DNA from: Lachnospiraceae bacterium
Lineage (GTDB): Bacteria; Bacillota; Clostridia; Lachnospirales; Lachnospiraceae
Length of the DNA: 64,000 nt
Direction of reading: 5' to 3'
Assembly: GCA_014804695.1 (NCBI GenBank)
Contig: JAAUZJ010000002.1
Location: forward strand, 16,603-80,602
Shown: positions 35,714 to 44,115 of the stretch, piece by piece
Layout of the letters: every line of letters starts with the position of its first letter
Numbering within the stretch: the first letter of the stretch is position 1
Notes under the pieces: generated by a model
Seen by the model: the letters and a program-made list of their open reading frames with translations, nothing else
Told to the model about the DNA's origin: nothing
Databases searched by the model: none
Program-made: the position numbers and the translations under genes

Positions 35714-37192
35714 ATGAAAATAGAAGCAAAGTATCAGGATACGATTAAAAGAAGATTGTTTCAATATATACTTAACCTTCTTATGCTGTTCATTTTTTGG
35801 GGCGGACTTCTTAGAAAAAGCTATAACTATGATACGCTTTATCATATGGTGGTAGATGATGCGGATGTTATGACAAGAATCAGGGGCGGAAGATATGCAG
35901 CCGCGCTTATTGATTATATACTGCTTAAATTAGGACTTAGAACAACAACCAATATCAGCATTACGATATTTATTACTTTTATTATTCTCGCAGCTGCAAT
36001 GGTTATAATACAGTTTGTATTTGAGCGTTGGCTGCCCGAAAATAACTGGGCTAAGGCCGGTTTTTACTGCGGACTGAATCTTGTTTTTGTAAATGTGTTG
36101 TTTGCAGAATCGTTAATGTTTAGCGAATACAGCGTTTATTTTGCACTTGCGTATTTGTCAGCGGCCATTGGCGTTATGTATTTTATGAAACGTAAATATC
36201 TTCCTGCAATTTTAATGTATGTACTGGCAGTGTCTTTTTATCAGAACTCCGTCGTGTTTGCGGGGATTATGTCGGCCTTTTATATCTGTCTGGATGAAAA
36301 GATGGTGCTGTCGCTTAAGTCAGTTGTCCGTGAAATAACTGCGGTTGCAGTTTGCATGTCTATGGGCGTATTGGATTTACTCAGCATAAGGATTTTTGAA
36401 AAATTAAATATTATTCCGGCGTCCGGTAAGGTTTCCGGAATGGGAAATATTGCGGAAAAACTCTCAGCGGCCGCAGCAAATTTTGTATCATTAAATAAAA
36501 GCGCAGCCGGGATAATGCCTAATCTATGGCTTCCGCTATTATTTGCGGCTATTGTCTGGGTTGTGATAATATATAGCCGGATAAAAGAACATAAACTTTT
36601 ACCTGCGCTGTTTTTGCTCATTGTCTGCTTTGGCAGCTACATACTGCTATATATAATACCTTTTGCATCAATAGAGTTTTTCTGTCCGCCAAGATTGTCT
36701 TTTTGCTTTTTTCTAGTACAAGGGCTTTTTCTGGTGGCAGCTTATTCAATAAGCGCCAAAACCCTGCATAAGTTTCTTGGCGTAGTCGGGGTATTGTATA
36801 TGCTGCTTCATCTTTTCTTCGCGGACTTTGTGGTTACCGACCATTTTGTGAGTAATGCTCTGGATGAGGCATACATAAATATGTTGTATCAAGAAATTGT
36901 GAAGTACGAAAACGAAACCGGAATAGAAGTAAAGAAGTTGGCGGTTATGAAAGACAGTTACGCACCGTCTTCTTATGAGCAGGTCTCTTACGTTTCGGGG
37001 CAGATCAACGAGAGAACGATAGATGCGGTTCCGGTCTCGGTGATTAAAGTAATTACCGGAAAAGATTTGGAAAAAGTTGAGATGCCAAAGGATATCAGAG
37101 AGAATTATTTTAAAGACAAGGACTGGGATTACTTTGATCTGGGCGAGCAGCTTGTTATCGAGGGAGATACGGCTTACTGGTGTATTTTTTAG
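35714..37192 (+). CDS. Polytopic membrane protein of the Glucos_trans_II type
   Basis: Probably transfers a sugar from a lipid carrier at the outer face of the membrane. The start at 35714 has AAGGGG in place; 492 residues. About ten membrane helices fill residues 10-390. The first outer loop reads YDTLYHMVVDDADV, with the acidic pair expected for this transferase type, followed by a G/R-rich stretch (RGGRYAAALID). A soluble tail of about 110 residues ends the protein. It is similar in layout to the truncated protein at the left edge. The substrate is unknown. Confidence 0.7.
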   Translation: MKIEAKYQDTIKRRLFQYILNLLMLFIFWGGLLRKSYNYDTLYHMVVDDADVMTRIRGGRYAAALIDYILLKLGLRTTTNISITIFITFIILAAAMVIIQFVFERWLPENNWAKAGFYCGLNLVFVNVLFAESLMFSEYSVYFALAYLSAAIGVMYFMKRKYLPAILMYVLAVSFYQNSVVFAGIMSAFYICLDEKMVLSLKSVVREITAVAVCMSMGVLDLLSIRIFEKLNIIPASGKVSGMGNIAEKLSAAAANFVSLNKSAAGIMPNLWLPLLFAAIVWVVIIYSRIKEHKLLPALFLLIVCFGSYILLYIIPFASIEFFCPPRLSFCFFLVQGLFLVAAYSISAKTLHKFLGVVGVLYMLLHLFFADFVVTDHFVSNALDEAYINMLYQEIVKYENETGIEVKKLAVMKDSYAPSSYEQVSYVSGQINERTIDAVPVSVIKVITGKDLEKVEMPKDIRENYFKDKDWDYFDLGEQLVIEGDTAYWCIF

Positions 37193-37270
37193 AAAAAAGT
37201 CGCAAGAATATCATGCGCGATGGAAATTGATAGTAAACGCATAAATACTCTTTTCTAACTTTTTGGGTTG

Positions 37271-37279
37271 TGGTATAAT
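37271..37279 (+). promoter_or_regulatory. Extended -10 promoter of mecA
   Basis: TGG followed by TATAAT (37274-37279), i.e. an extended -10; the -35 region is poor. Predicted leader about 50 bases. Confidence 0.5.
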
Positions 37280-37335
37280 GTATTTGGAATCAGTGGGCAA
37301 TTTCTGGATTTACGGATAGAAAGTAGTTGGGATAA

Positions 37336-38004
37336 ATGAAATATAAGAAAATTAATGAAGCAACCGTTCAGTGTATAATTTCGGAAGAAGACATGGAGGA
37401 ATATGGTCTTACTATTGCGGATATCTTTGAACGGAATGAAAAAGGCGAGGGCTTTTTAAGGGATGTGGTAGAGCGGGCTCATGACGAGGTCGGGTACAGA
37501 CTTAAGGGCGATAATATTGCCATGCAGATTACGCCGATTCGTGATGAGGGGCTTGTGATCACATTTTCTGATGCCGGAATCGCGGGATTTCAGAACATGC
37601 TTGAACATATTAAAGAAGTGCTGACGGGGATAGATCCGGATACTATGAGGGATGCATTTAAGGCATTGTCGGATAAGGACACGCAGCCACAACATAAGAG
37701 TGGTATAGAGGATACCTGTCGTATATTTATCTTTTCATCGCTTAACCATGTGATGCGTTATTGTGCGGCAATACCTTCGGAGTTGTCCGTTAAGAGTCAT
37801 TTATACAAGGAAAAGGATTTTTATTATCTTATTATTGAGAAAAATCGTCTTTCTAAGAAAAACTTTAATAAGATAAGCGCACAGGCTGTAGAATTTGCAG
37901 GACTTATGGCAGCCACAGAGGAGAGGCTTTTGTATCTGGGCGAGCATGGGGAGTGTATGATAAAAGACAGAGCAGTCAGTTGGCTGCGTAGAATATGCCG
38001 GTAG
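37336..38004 (+). CDS. mecA: Adaptor protein MecA
   Basis: ClpC adaptor in Firmicutes that delivers proteins for degradation. The 222 residues show the N-terminal domain with MKYKKINEATVQCIISEEDMEEYGL, a variable linker (about 95-125), and the C-terminal ClpC-binding domain (about 126-215) with IFIFSSLNHVMRYC and YLGEHGECM. No strong ribosome site is visible. A strong terminator follows. Confidence 0.88.
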   Translation: MKYKKINEATVQCIISEEDMEEYGLTIADIFERNEKGEGFLRDVVERAHDEVGYRLKGDNIAMQITPIRDEGLVITFSDAGIAGFQNMLEHIKEVLTGIDPDTMRDAFKALSDKDTQPQHKSGIEDTCRIFIFSSLNHVMRYCAAIPSELSVKSHLYKEKDFYYLIIEKNRLSKKNFNKISAQAVEFAGLMAATEERLLYLGEHGECMIKDRAVSWLRRICR

Positions 38005-38027
38005 AAATGATTGCTAGGTTATTTTTT

Positions 38028-38055
38028 AGCGCAAGCTGTCAAGCTTGCGCTTTTT
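38028..38055 (+). terminator. Terminator of mecA
   Basis: AGCGCAAGCT (38028-38037) / AGCTTGCGCT (38042-38051), a 4-base loop, then a T-run. Confidence 0.9.
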
Positions 38056-38191
38056 GTGGGCGTTGTGTTTGCCATTATTTGGTAATTGCGAAGGTGATGA
38101 GTGTTGGAAAAGAATTTTGAGATCATCTATGGACAATTGCAAAAGAGAGGAATAGGAATTTATAAATAGGTAATTTAGGAGAAAAAAGAAT

Positions 38192-39901
38192 ATGAAAAAG
38201 AACATTGGAGTCGTTGAAGAAAGTAATATGGGAGTGGAAAATTCTGAGGGTGACCAGAAACTTCGATATAGGGATTCGGGGATTGATGAGCGTATTATAC
38301 GTGCGGTTGAGGAAATGGGCTATGATTATATGACGCCGATTCAAGAGCAGGCAATTCCTGTTTTTTTATCAGGGAGGGATGTGATCGGACAGGCGCAGAC
38401 CGGAACGGGAAAGACGGCGGCGTTTGGAATTCCTATTTTGCATAAAATCAATCCGAATAATAAGAACTTACAGGCTATCATTTTGTGCCCGACAAGAGAA
38501 CTTGCGATACAGGCAGCGGATGAACTTCGTAAATTTTCAAAATATATGCATGGGGTAAAGGTGCTGCCGATTTACGGCGGACAGGACATCTCAAGGCAGA
38601 TTAAGGGGCTTAAGGGCGTACAGATTGTTGTAGGTACTCCGGGGCGCGTGATGGATCATATGCGCCGACATACAATGAGGATGGGCGATATTCATACAGT
38701 AGTGTTGGATGAGGCGGACGAAATGCTTAATATGGGCTTTCGCGAGGATATAGAGACAATCCTTAAGGAAGTACCCACGGAGCGTCAGACCGGATTGTTT
38801 TCGGCGACGATGCCGGCGCCTATTCTTGATATTACGAAGATGTATCAGAAGGATGCGGTCTTTTTAAAAATGACTCCGAAGGAGATTACTATACCGCTTA
38901 TTAAACAGGCATATTACCTGGTACAGCATAAAAATAAAGAGGAGATTTTGTGCCGGCTTATGGATTATTATGATCCCGCACGGGCTTTGATTTTCTGTAA
39001 TACTAAGCGGATGGTTGACGAACTTACTGAAAATCTGAAAAAAAGAGGGTATGCGGTAGAGGGGCTGCATGGCGATTTGTCCCAGCATCAAAGGGATACC
39101 GTCATGAACCTTTTTAAAAGCGGAAATGCAGCAGTGCTTATTGCTACCGATGTTGCGGCAAGAGGAATTGATGTTGATAATGTGGAAGCGGTTTTTAATT
39201 ACGATGTTCCGGAGGATATAGAATATTATGTGCACCGTATAGGAAGAACCGGACGCGCAGGCAAAACAGGACGTTCTTTTACATTAGCTACAAACAGGGA
39301 TATGCGTAAATTACGTGATATTGAGAGAATCTGTCATACAAAGATTAAAGAAAGAAAGGTTCCTGCGGCAACGGATATTACCGCGAAAAAAGCGGACAAG
39401 ATTTTGAGGGAAACCGAAGAGGTAATTACAGGGCAGGATATTACCAAAGCCATGAAGTTTATAGAAGAAAGGGCTGCGCTGACGGAATATGACGTGCTTC
39501 AGTATGCGGCGGCTTTTATGAAAATGAAGCTTGGTGATGATATCGAAGATATTAAGCAGGAACGTTTGCGTACGGAGTGGCTGCCACGCGGCAGAAAAGG
39601 TCGCAGCGGTGAGAGGGAAGGCGCCGGAAGAGATAGAGGCGGTAGAGATAGATTTGACAGCGGTAAGCCTGGTAAAAATAAGTCAGACAAAGATAAGTTT
39701 GGCAGGGATAAAGCCGATAGGAATAGGTCTGGCAAGGATAAATTTGGCAAGGATAAGTTTGATAAGGACAGTTTCAGCAGAGATAAGTCCGGAAAAGGTA
39801 AATCAGATAAAAAGAAGCAGGATAGACCATACGATAGAAGAGAGTCTGATATGAACAGCAGATATGCTGCGCTTCGTATTAAGACTAAGAAGCAGAAATA
39901 G
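38192..39901 (+). CDS. DEAD-box ATP-dependent RNA helicase
   Basis: RNA remodelling enzyme, 569 residues. It has the motifs AQTGTGKT, PTRELA, DEADEML, SAT and HRIGRTGRAGKTG in order, preceded by the Q-motif segment MTPIQEQAIP. After the core (about 25-390) comes a helical segment, then a basic tail (about 470-569) of repeated five-residue units such as DKFGK and DKSGK, which probably binds RNA non-specifically. AGGAGA precedes the ATG. CshA/DeaD type; the exact orthologue is not certain. Confidence 0.94.
   Translation: MKKNIGVVEESNMGVENSEGDQKLRYRDSGIDERIIRAVEEMGYDYMTPIQEQAIPVFLSGRDVIGQAQTGTGKTAAFGIPILHKINPNNKNLQAIILCPTRELAIQAADELRKFSKYMHGVKVLPIYGGQDISRQIKGLKGVQIVVGTPGRVMDHMRRHTMRMGDIHTVVLDEADEMLNMGFREDIETILKEVPTERQTGLFSATMPAPILDITKMYQKDAVFLKMTPKEITIPLIKQAYYLVQHKNKEEILCRLMDYYDPARALIFCNTKRMVDELTENLKKRGYAVEGLHGDLSQHQRDTVMNLFKSGNAAVLIATDVAARGIDVDNVEAVFNYDVPEDIEYYVHRIGRTGRAGKTGRSFTLATNRDMRKLRDIERICHTKIKERKVPAATDITAKKADKILRETEEVITGQDITKAMKFIEERAALTEYDVLQYAAAFMKMKLGDDIEDIKQERLRTEWLPRGRKGRSGEREGAGRDRGGRDRFDSGKPGKNKSDKDKFGRDKADRNRSGKDKFGKDKFDKDSFSRDKSGKGKSDKKKQDRPYDRRESDMNSRYAALRIKTKKQK
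39630..39810 (+). repeat. Degenerate 15-bp coding repeats in the helicase tail
   Basis: Repeated 15-base units of the type GATAAGTTTGGCAAG encode the DKFGK-like pentapeptides of the helicase C-terminus. Confidence 0.65.
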
Positions 39902-39929
39902 CAGGTACAACGGACAGGCTGCTTATTAT

Positions 39930-40526
39930 TTATAGTACAAGCTCGCTTCCATGCTCCTTAAGCCATTTTCTTAAGCTGCGGTAATCAGGGCAGACAGCTT
40001 CCACCGCCTGCCAGAAGGCCTTAGAGTGATTCATATGCGTGAGGTGGCAGAGCTCGTGCACAACAACGTAATCCAAAACGGCCGGCGGCGCAAGCATAAG
40101 ACGCCAGTTAAAAGAAAGAGTTCCTTTACTGCTGCAGCTTCCCCATCTGGTCTTTTGGTCACGTATGGAAATACGTTTATATGTACCGCCTGTCATGGCA
40201 TGATAGTAGGCGACCCGTTTCGGAATGTAGGAGCGGGCCGCTTCTTTATACCGTGCCTCTATGGCTGTTCTTTGCACTTCGGATAAATCGGAGTGCGGTT
40301 TAGACTCTGCTTTTTCACGCATTTTCAGATAATTGGTGATTATCCAGTGCTTTTTTTCCTCTGCAAGCTGCCTGACTTGTTTATTGGTTGCACGAAGGGG
40401 CACGCGGAATATGATATTGGCGTTTTCATCTATGGAAAGCGAAAAAGTTTTTCGTTTGCTTTTTATAATGGTGTATGGAAGGGTGTAGGTTTCTGCGTTG
40501 TGCTGAATAGTAATTGTTTCCGACAT
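39930..40526 (-). CDS. YgjP-like (DUF45) zinc metallopeptidase
   Basis: 198 residues with HELCH at 157-161 and a third histidine at 167 (HMNHSKAFW), the gluzincin-like arrangement of SprT/YgjP family proteins. Upstream RWGSCSSKGTLSFNWRL is the other family hallmark. The function is not established in the family. AAAGGAT stands before the ATG on the minus strand. It converges with the helicase gene with 28 bases between stops and no terminator visible. Confidence 0.85.
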   Translation of the reverse strand: MSETITIQHNAETYTLPYTIIKSKRKTFSLSIDENANIIFRVPLRATNKQVRQLAEEKKHWIITNYLKMREKAESKPHSDLSEVQRTAIEARYKEAARSYIPKRVAYYHAMTGGTYKRISIRDQKTRWGSCSSKGTLSFNWRLMLAPPAVLDYVVVHELCHLTHMNHSKAFWQAVEAVCPDYRSLRKWLKEHGSELVL

Positions 40527-40638
40527 ATGTTTGATATCCTTTTTGAGTGGCTGGTGTATTAATTAATCTAAGTTTTTTCTAATGATATTCCATATGATAT
40601 TTTTCTATGTTATTTTAGCATATTTTAACATATTTCAT

Positions 40639-40667
40639 TTGTAAATCAATAGCAGATATGGTAATAT
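40639..40667 (+). promoter_or_regulatory. Promoter of the TPR membrane protein
   Basis: TTGTAA (40639-40644), 17 bases, TAATAT (40662-40667) in a divergent AT-rich region. Confidence 0.5.
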
Positions 40668-40715
40668 GTAATGATAGAATGGTATTGGTTATTAGTATGA
40701 GGTCATGAATGGAAT

Positions 40716-42401
40716 ATGAGTATGGAACAGGAAACTGATAGAGCAGAGAAGAAAGATATTAGTATAGAGCAGGAAGATAATGTAGTAGAGCTGCAAGATG
40801 TCAATAATGCAGGGGAAGATGGGAATGATGTTGACCGTAGAAGTCAACCAAAAACTGGGGATTCCATTGGACGTCAGAGACAAGTGAAAGCCGGTGATGG
40901 CACTGACCGAGAAAGTCAATATGAAGATGATGAGGATGTTAAGGATAGCGAGTACGAACAGGAAGATTTTGAATATAATACGTCTGTAAATAATAATATC
41001 AGGAAGAAAGTACAGGCAGGCAGAGCGAAAAAGGCGCGTCAGGTAAAAAGAAAAGCGGCTAAGGTAAGGAGTAAAGGCGCAGGGCAGGCAGATAACGTAG
41101 AAAAGGACAAGGTGTGGGACCGGGATGCTGAGCGGGCCAGAAGGCGTGAGAAACGATACAGGCAGGTCAGAATGTATAAAATATGTATATTAGTGGTTAC
41201 TATACTTATTGTATGTTTAGTTGCCGGAGCATTTGTCTGGAATATTCCTTCTTTGAGGCTTTCGAGAAAAATGGCTGCCGGAGATAAATATACCGCCGGA
41301 GGGGATTATGAGATGGCGCAGAAATCCTATGAGGAAGCACTTAAGATTGATTCCGGAACAGTTGAAGCGTATCGCTGTCTGGCGCAGAATCATGACGCAC
41401 AGGATGACAGCGCTGCGGCGAAGGAAATTCTGTACTCAGGCTGGGAGAACACTCAGGATGAGAGTTTGTTAAAGTATTATTGTACCATAATATTGAATGA
41501 AGCGGTTGCCCAGATTAATGAGAAAAGATGCAGTCTTGAGACAGTTGATAAGTGTATTCAGGTGCTGCAGTTTATACCTGATAATGAAGATGCGCTGTCT
41601 TTAATGGACACTTGTTATGAAAGATTATATGTTGGAAGTGACGAAAATAATAAATTTGATTACAGCCAGTATAAGGATTACGAACAAGAACTTCGTACCA
41701 TGCTTAAATTATACAAAGATACTAAATCAAAAGAAATCGGAAATTTTTTGACTAAGTATGCCATAATAGATACGGAATATGTCTACTTAGACGTCAATTA
41801 TTTGACTGATTATCATAAATTACTTGAAGATATAAACGCAGCTGTGCCTGATAAAAACATTGAGGAACTGGCGAATTGTCTTGCGGATGCAATTAAAACG
41901 CAGGAAGATTTTGCCGGTATATTTACGGAATTTTCACAAGGAAATTATGAGAGCGCTAAGGAATTTATAGTGAGCGATACTTATGTACAGCTTAGGGATT
42001 CGTTTATAAACGGAGAGAATAAGTATTGGGAAGGCGTTTCTGCTATTCCGATAAATCAGGAGAAAATGGCGATTCATAAGACGCAGGAAGGTTTTAAATT
42101 CTTTTGGCTTAAGTTTGATGATTATGATAACCCACAGGGAGTAATTACCGTATGGGGAAGCAGGCAGCTGGATGACGGTGTGCAGCGAACCACCATTTCC
42201 TATGAACCCGCCGCTGATAATGGGGAATACTATCCTCATATAGAGTATGTAATAAGCTACGAATACAGCAATGTCTTGGAAAACGGCACCGATGTGAAGA
42301 TGAATTATCGTTTTAATACGATTACGACCACAGAGGAAGGCACCGAAACGGTGGCTGTCGGAGACTGGGGCGGAGAAAATGAGTGGCGTACCAGTTATTG
42401 A
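40716..42401 (+). CDS. Membrane-anchored protein with TPR-like repeats, unknown function
   Basis: 561 residues, family not recognised. Residues 1-145 are a charged cytoplasmic region, first acidic and then very basic (KKARQVKRKAAKVR). One membrane helix lies at about 150-172 (ICILVVTILIVCLVAGAFVW). The outer part begins with a TPR unit (YTAGGDYEMAQKSYEEALKI) and continues helical to about 420, then a beta-rich C-terminus (ITVWGSRQLDDGVQRTTISY). The start at 40716 or 40722 cannot be decided; GAGG lies somewhat far upstream. It is followed after 33 bases by gpmI. Confidence 0.75.
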   Translation: MSMEQETDRAEKKDISIEQEDNVVELQDVNNAGEDGNDVDRRSQPKTGDSIGRQRQVKAGDGTDRESQYEDDEDVKDSEYEQEDFEYNTSVNNNIRKKVQAGRAKKARQVKRKAAKVRSKGAGQADNVEKDKVWDRDAERARRREKRYRQVRMYKICILVVTILIVCLVAGAFVWNIPSLRLSRKMAAGDKYTAGGDYEMAQKSYEEALKIDSGTVEAYRCLAQNHDAQDDSAAAKEILYSGWENTQDESLLKYYCTIILNEAVAQINEKRCSLETVDKCIQVLQFIPDNEDALSLMDTCYERLYVGSDENNKFDYSQYKDYEQELRTMLKLYKDTKSKEIGNFLTKYAIIDTEYVYLDVNYLTDYHKLLEDINAAVPDKNIEELANCLADAIKTQEDFAGIFTEFSQGNYESAKEFIVSDTYVQLRDSFINGENKYWEGVSAIPINQEKMAIHKTQEGFKFFWLKFDDYDNPQGVITVWGSRQLDDGVQRTTISYEPAADNGEYYPHIEYVISYEYSNVLENGTDVKMNYRFNTITTTEEGTETVAVGDWGGENEWRTSY

Positions 42402-42434
42402 TAAAATATATTTTTTATAAAGGAGAATAAAGAA

Positions 42435-43976
42435 ATGGCAAAGAAACCTACAGTATTGATGATTTTAGATGGCTATGGCCTCAATGAGAAAAAAGAGGCT
42501 AATGCAGTGGCTGAGGCAAAGACACCGGTTATGGATAAACTGATGTCGGAATGTCCTTATGTAAAAGGAAATGCAAGCGGAATGGCGGTAGGACTTCCCG
42601 ATGGACAGATGGGAAACTCTGAGGTCGGACATCTTAATATGGGTGCAGGACGTATTGTATATCAGGAACTGACCAGAATAACCAAAGAGATTCAGGACGG
42701 CACTTTTTTTGAAAATCCGGAGCTTCTTGATGCGGTAAATAACTGCAAGAAGAACGATTCATCGCTTCATATGTACGGACTTTTATCTGACGGCGGCGTA
42801 CACAGCCACAATACACATTTATACGGTCTGCTTGAACTTGCAAAAAGAAACGGTTTATCGAAGGTTTACGTACATGCTTTCATGGACGGACGTGATACGC
42901 CGCCTAAGAGCGGAAAAGGCTTCATTGAGGATTTGGAAGCAGAGATGAAAAAAATAGGCGTTGGCGAAGTTGCAACCGTTACAGGCCGTTATTATGCAAT
43001 GGACAGGGATAATAACTATGACAGGGTAGAAAAGGCTTATATAGCCCTGACAAAAGGTGAAGGGGTTGCAGCAGACAGTGCAACGGGCGGTATTCAGGCG
43101 TCTTATGATAAAGACGAAACCGATGAATTTGTAAAGCCCATTGTAGTTATGAAAAACGGTGAACCGACAGCTACGATTAAAGACGGCGATTCTGTTGTTT
43201 TCTTCAATTTCAGACCCGACAGGGCAAGGGAGATTACACGAGCTTTCTGTGACAATGATTTTACAGGCTTTAACAGGGAAAAGAGATTACAGCTTACCTA
43301 TGTATGTTTTTCCGACTATGATCCGACTATTCCGAATAAGGAAGTTGCTTTCCATAAAATTTCGGTTACAAATACTTTTGGCGAATGGCTTGCTGCCAAT
43401 AATATGAAGCAGGCAAGAATTGCGGAAACAGAGAAATATGCACATGTTACTTTCTTTTTCAACGGCGGCGTGGAAGAACCTAATGAGGGTGAGGACAGGA
43501 TACTTGTAAATTCACCTAAGGATGTTGCCACATACGATTTAAAACCTCAGATGAGCGCATATGAGGTATGCGATAAGTTAGTTGAAGCTATCAAATCAGA
43601 TAAATATGATGTGATCATTATTAATTTTGCCAATCCGGACATGGTTGGACACACCGGCGTGGAAGCTGCGGCAATTAAAGCCGTAGAAGCGGTGGATGAG
43701 TGTGTTGGTAAGGCAGTGGATGCAATCAAGGAAGTGGACGGCGTAATGTTTATCTGTGCAGACCACGGAAATGCAGAACAGCTTGTTGACTATGAGACAG
43801 GAGCGCCGTTTACCGCGCATACCACCAATCCGGTACCGTTTATTTTAGTAAATGCGGATCCTTCATATAAGCTTCGCGAAGGCGGCTGCCTTGCAGACAT
43901 TGTGCCTACTTTGATTGAGCTTATGGGTAAAGAACAGCCTGCCGAGATGACTGGAGAGTCATTGCTGGTGAAGTAG
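42435..43976 (+). CDS. gpmI: 2,3-bisphosphoglycerate-independent phosphoglycerate mutase
   Basis: Glycolytic enzyme interconverting 3- and 2-phosphoglycerate, manganese dependent. The 513 residues contain the catalytic serine in QMGNSEVGHLNMGAGR, HAFMDGRDTPP, the metal-binding NFANPDMVGHTG and CADHGNAEQ. Strong AAAGGAG before the ATG. Its product is the substrate of enolase, encoded 11 kb downstream. Confidence 0.97.
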   Translation: MAKKPTVLMILDGYGLNEKKEANAVAEAKTPVMDKLMSECPYVKGNASGMAVGLPDGQMGNSEVGHLNMGAGRIVYQELTRITKEIQDGTFFENPELLDAVNNCKKNDSSLHMYGLLSDGGVHSHNTHLYGLLELAKRNGLSKVYVHAFMDGRDTPPKSGKGFIEDLEAEMKKIGVGEVATVTGRYYAMDRDNNYDRVEKAYIALTKGEGVAADSATGGIQASYDKDETDEFVKPIVVMKNGEPTATIKDGDSVVFFNFRPDRAREITRAFCDNDFTGFNREKRLQLTYVCFSDYDPTIPNKEVAFHKISVTNTFGEWLAANNMKQARIAETEKYAHVTFFFNGGVEEPNEGEDRILVNSPKDVATYDLKPQMSAYEVCDKLVEAIKSDKYDVIIINFANPDMVGHTGVEAAAIKAVEAVDECVGKAVDAIKEVDGVMFICADHGNAEQLVDYETGAPFTAHTTNPVPFILVNADPSYKLREGGCLADIVPTLIELMGKEQPAEMTGESLLVK

Positions 43977-44040
43977 TTTATTATTGAATGACTATTTTAT
44001 TATTGGCTTATAATTTATTACTGGATTATTTAAAATAGTG

Positions 44041-44062
44041 TTGGGGTAATTTTGGGGTAATT
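44041..44062 (+). repeat. Perfect 11-bp tandem direct repeat upstream of the EAL gene
   Basis: TTGGGGTAATT occurs twice head to tail (44041-44051, 44052-44062), about 55 bases before the EAL start. It could be a regulator site or chance slippage. Confidence 0.5.
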
Positions 44063-44115
44063 ATCTTAAACATCTAATGCTAAGCCTTATATGACTTATG
44101 ATAAGGGGTATTATT

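Noticed and set aside
38103..38168. 21-residue frame between mecA terminator and the helicase gene
   Set aside because: TTG start without a convincing ribosome site and no recognisable product.
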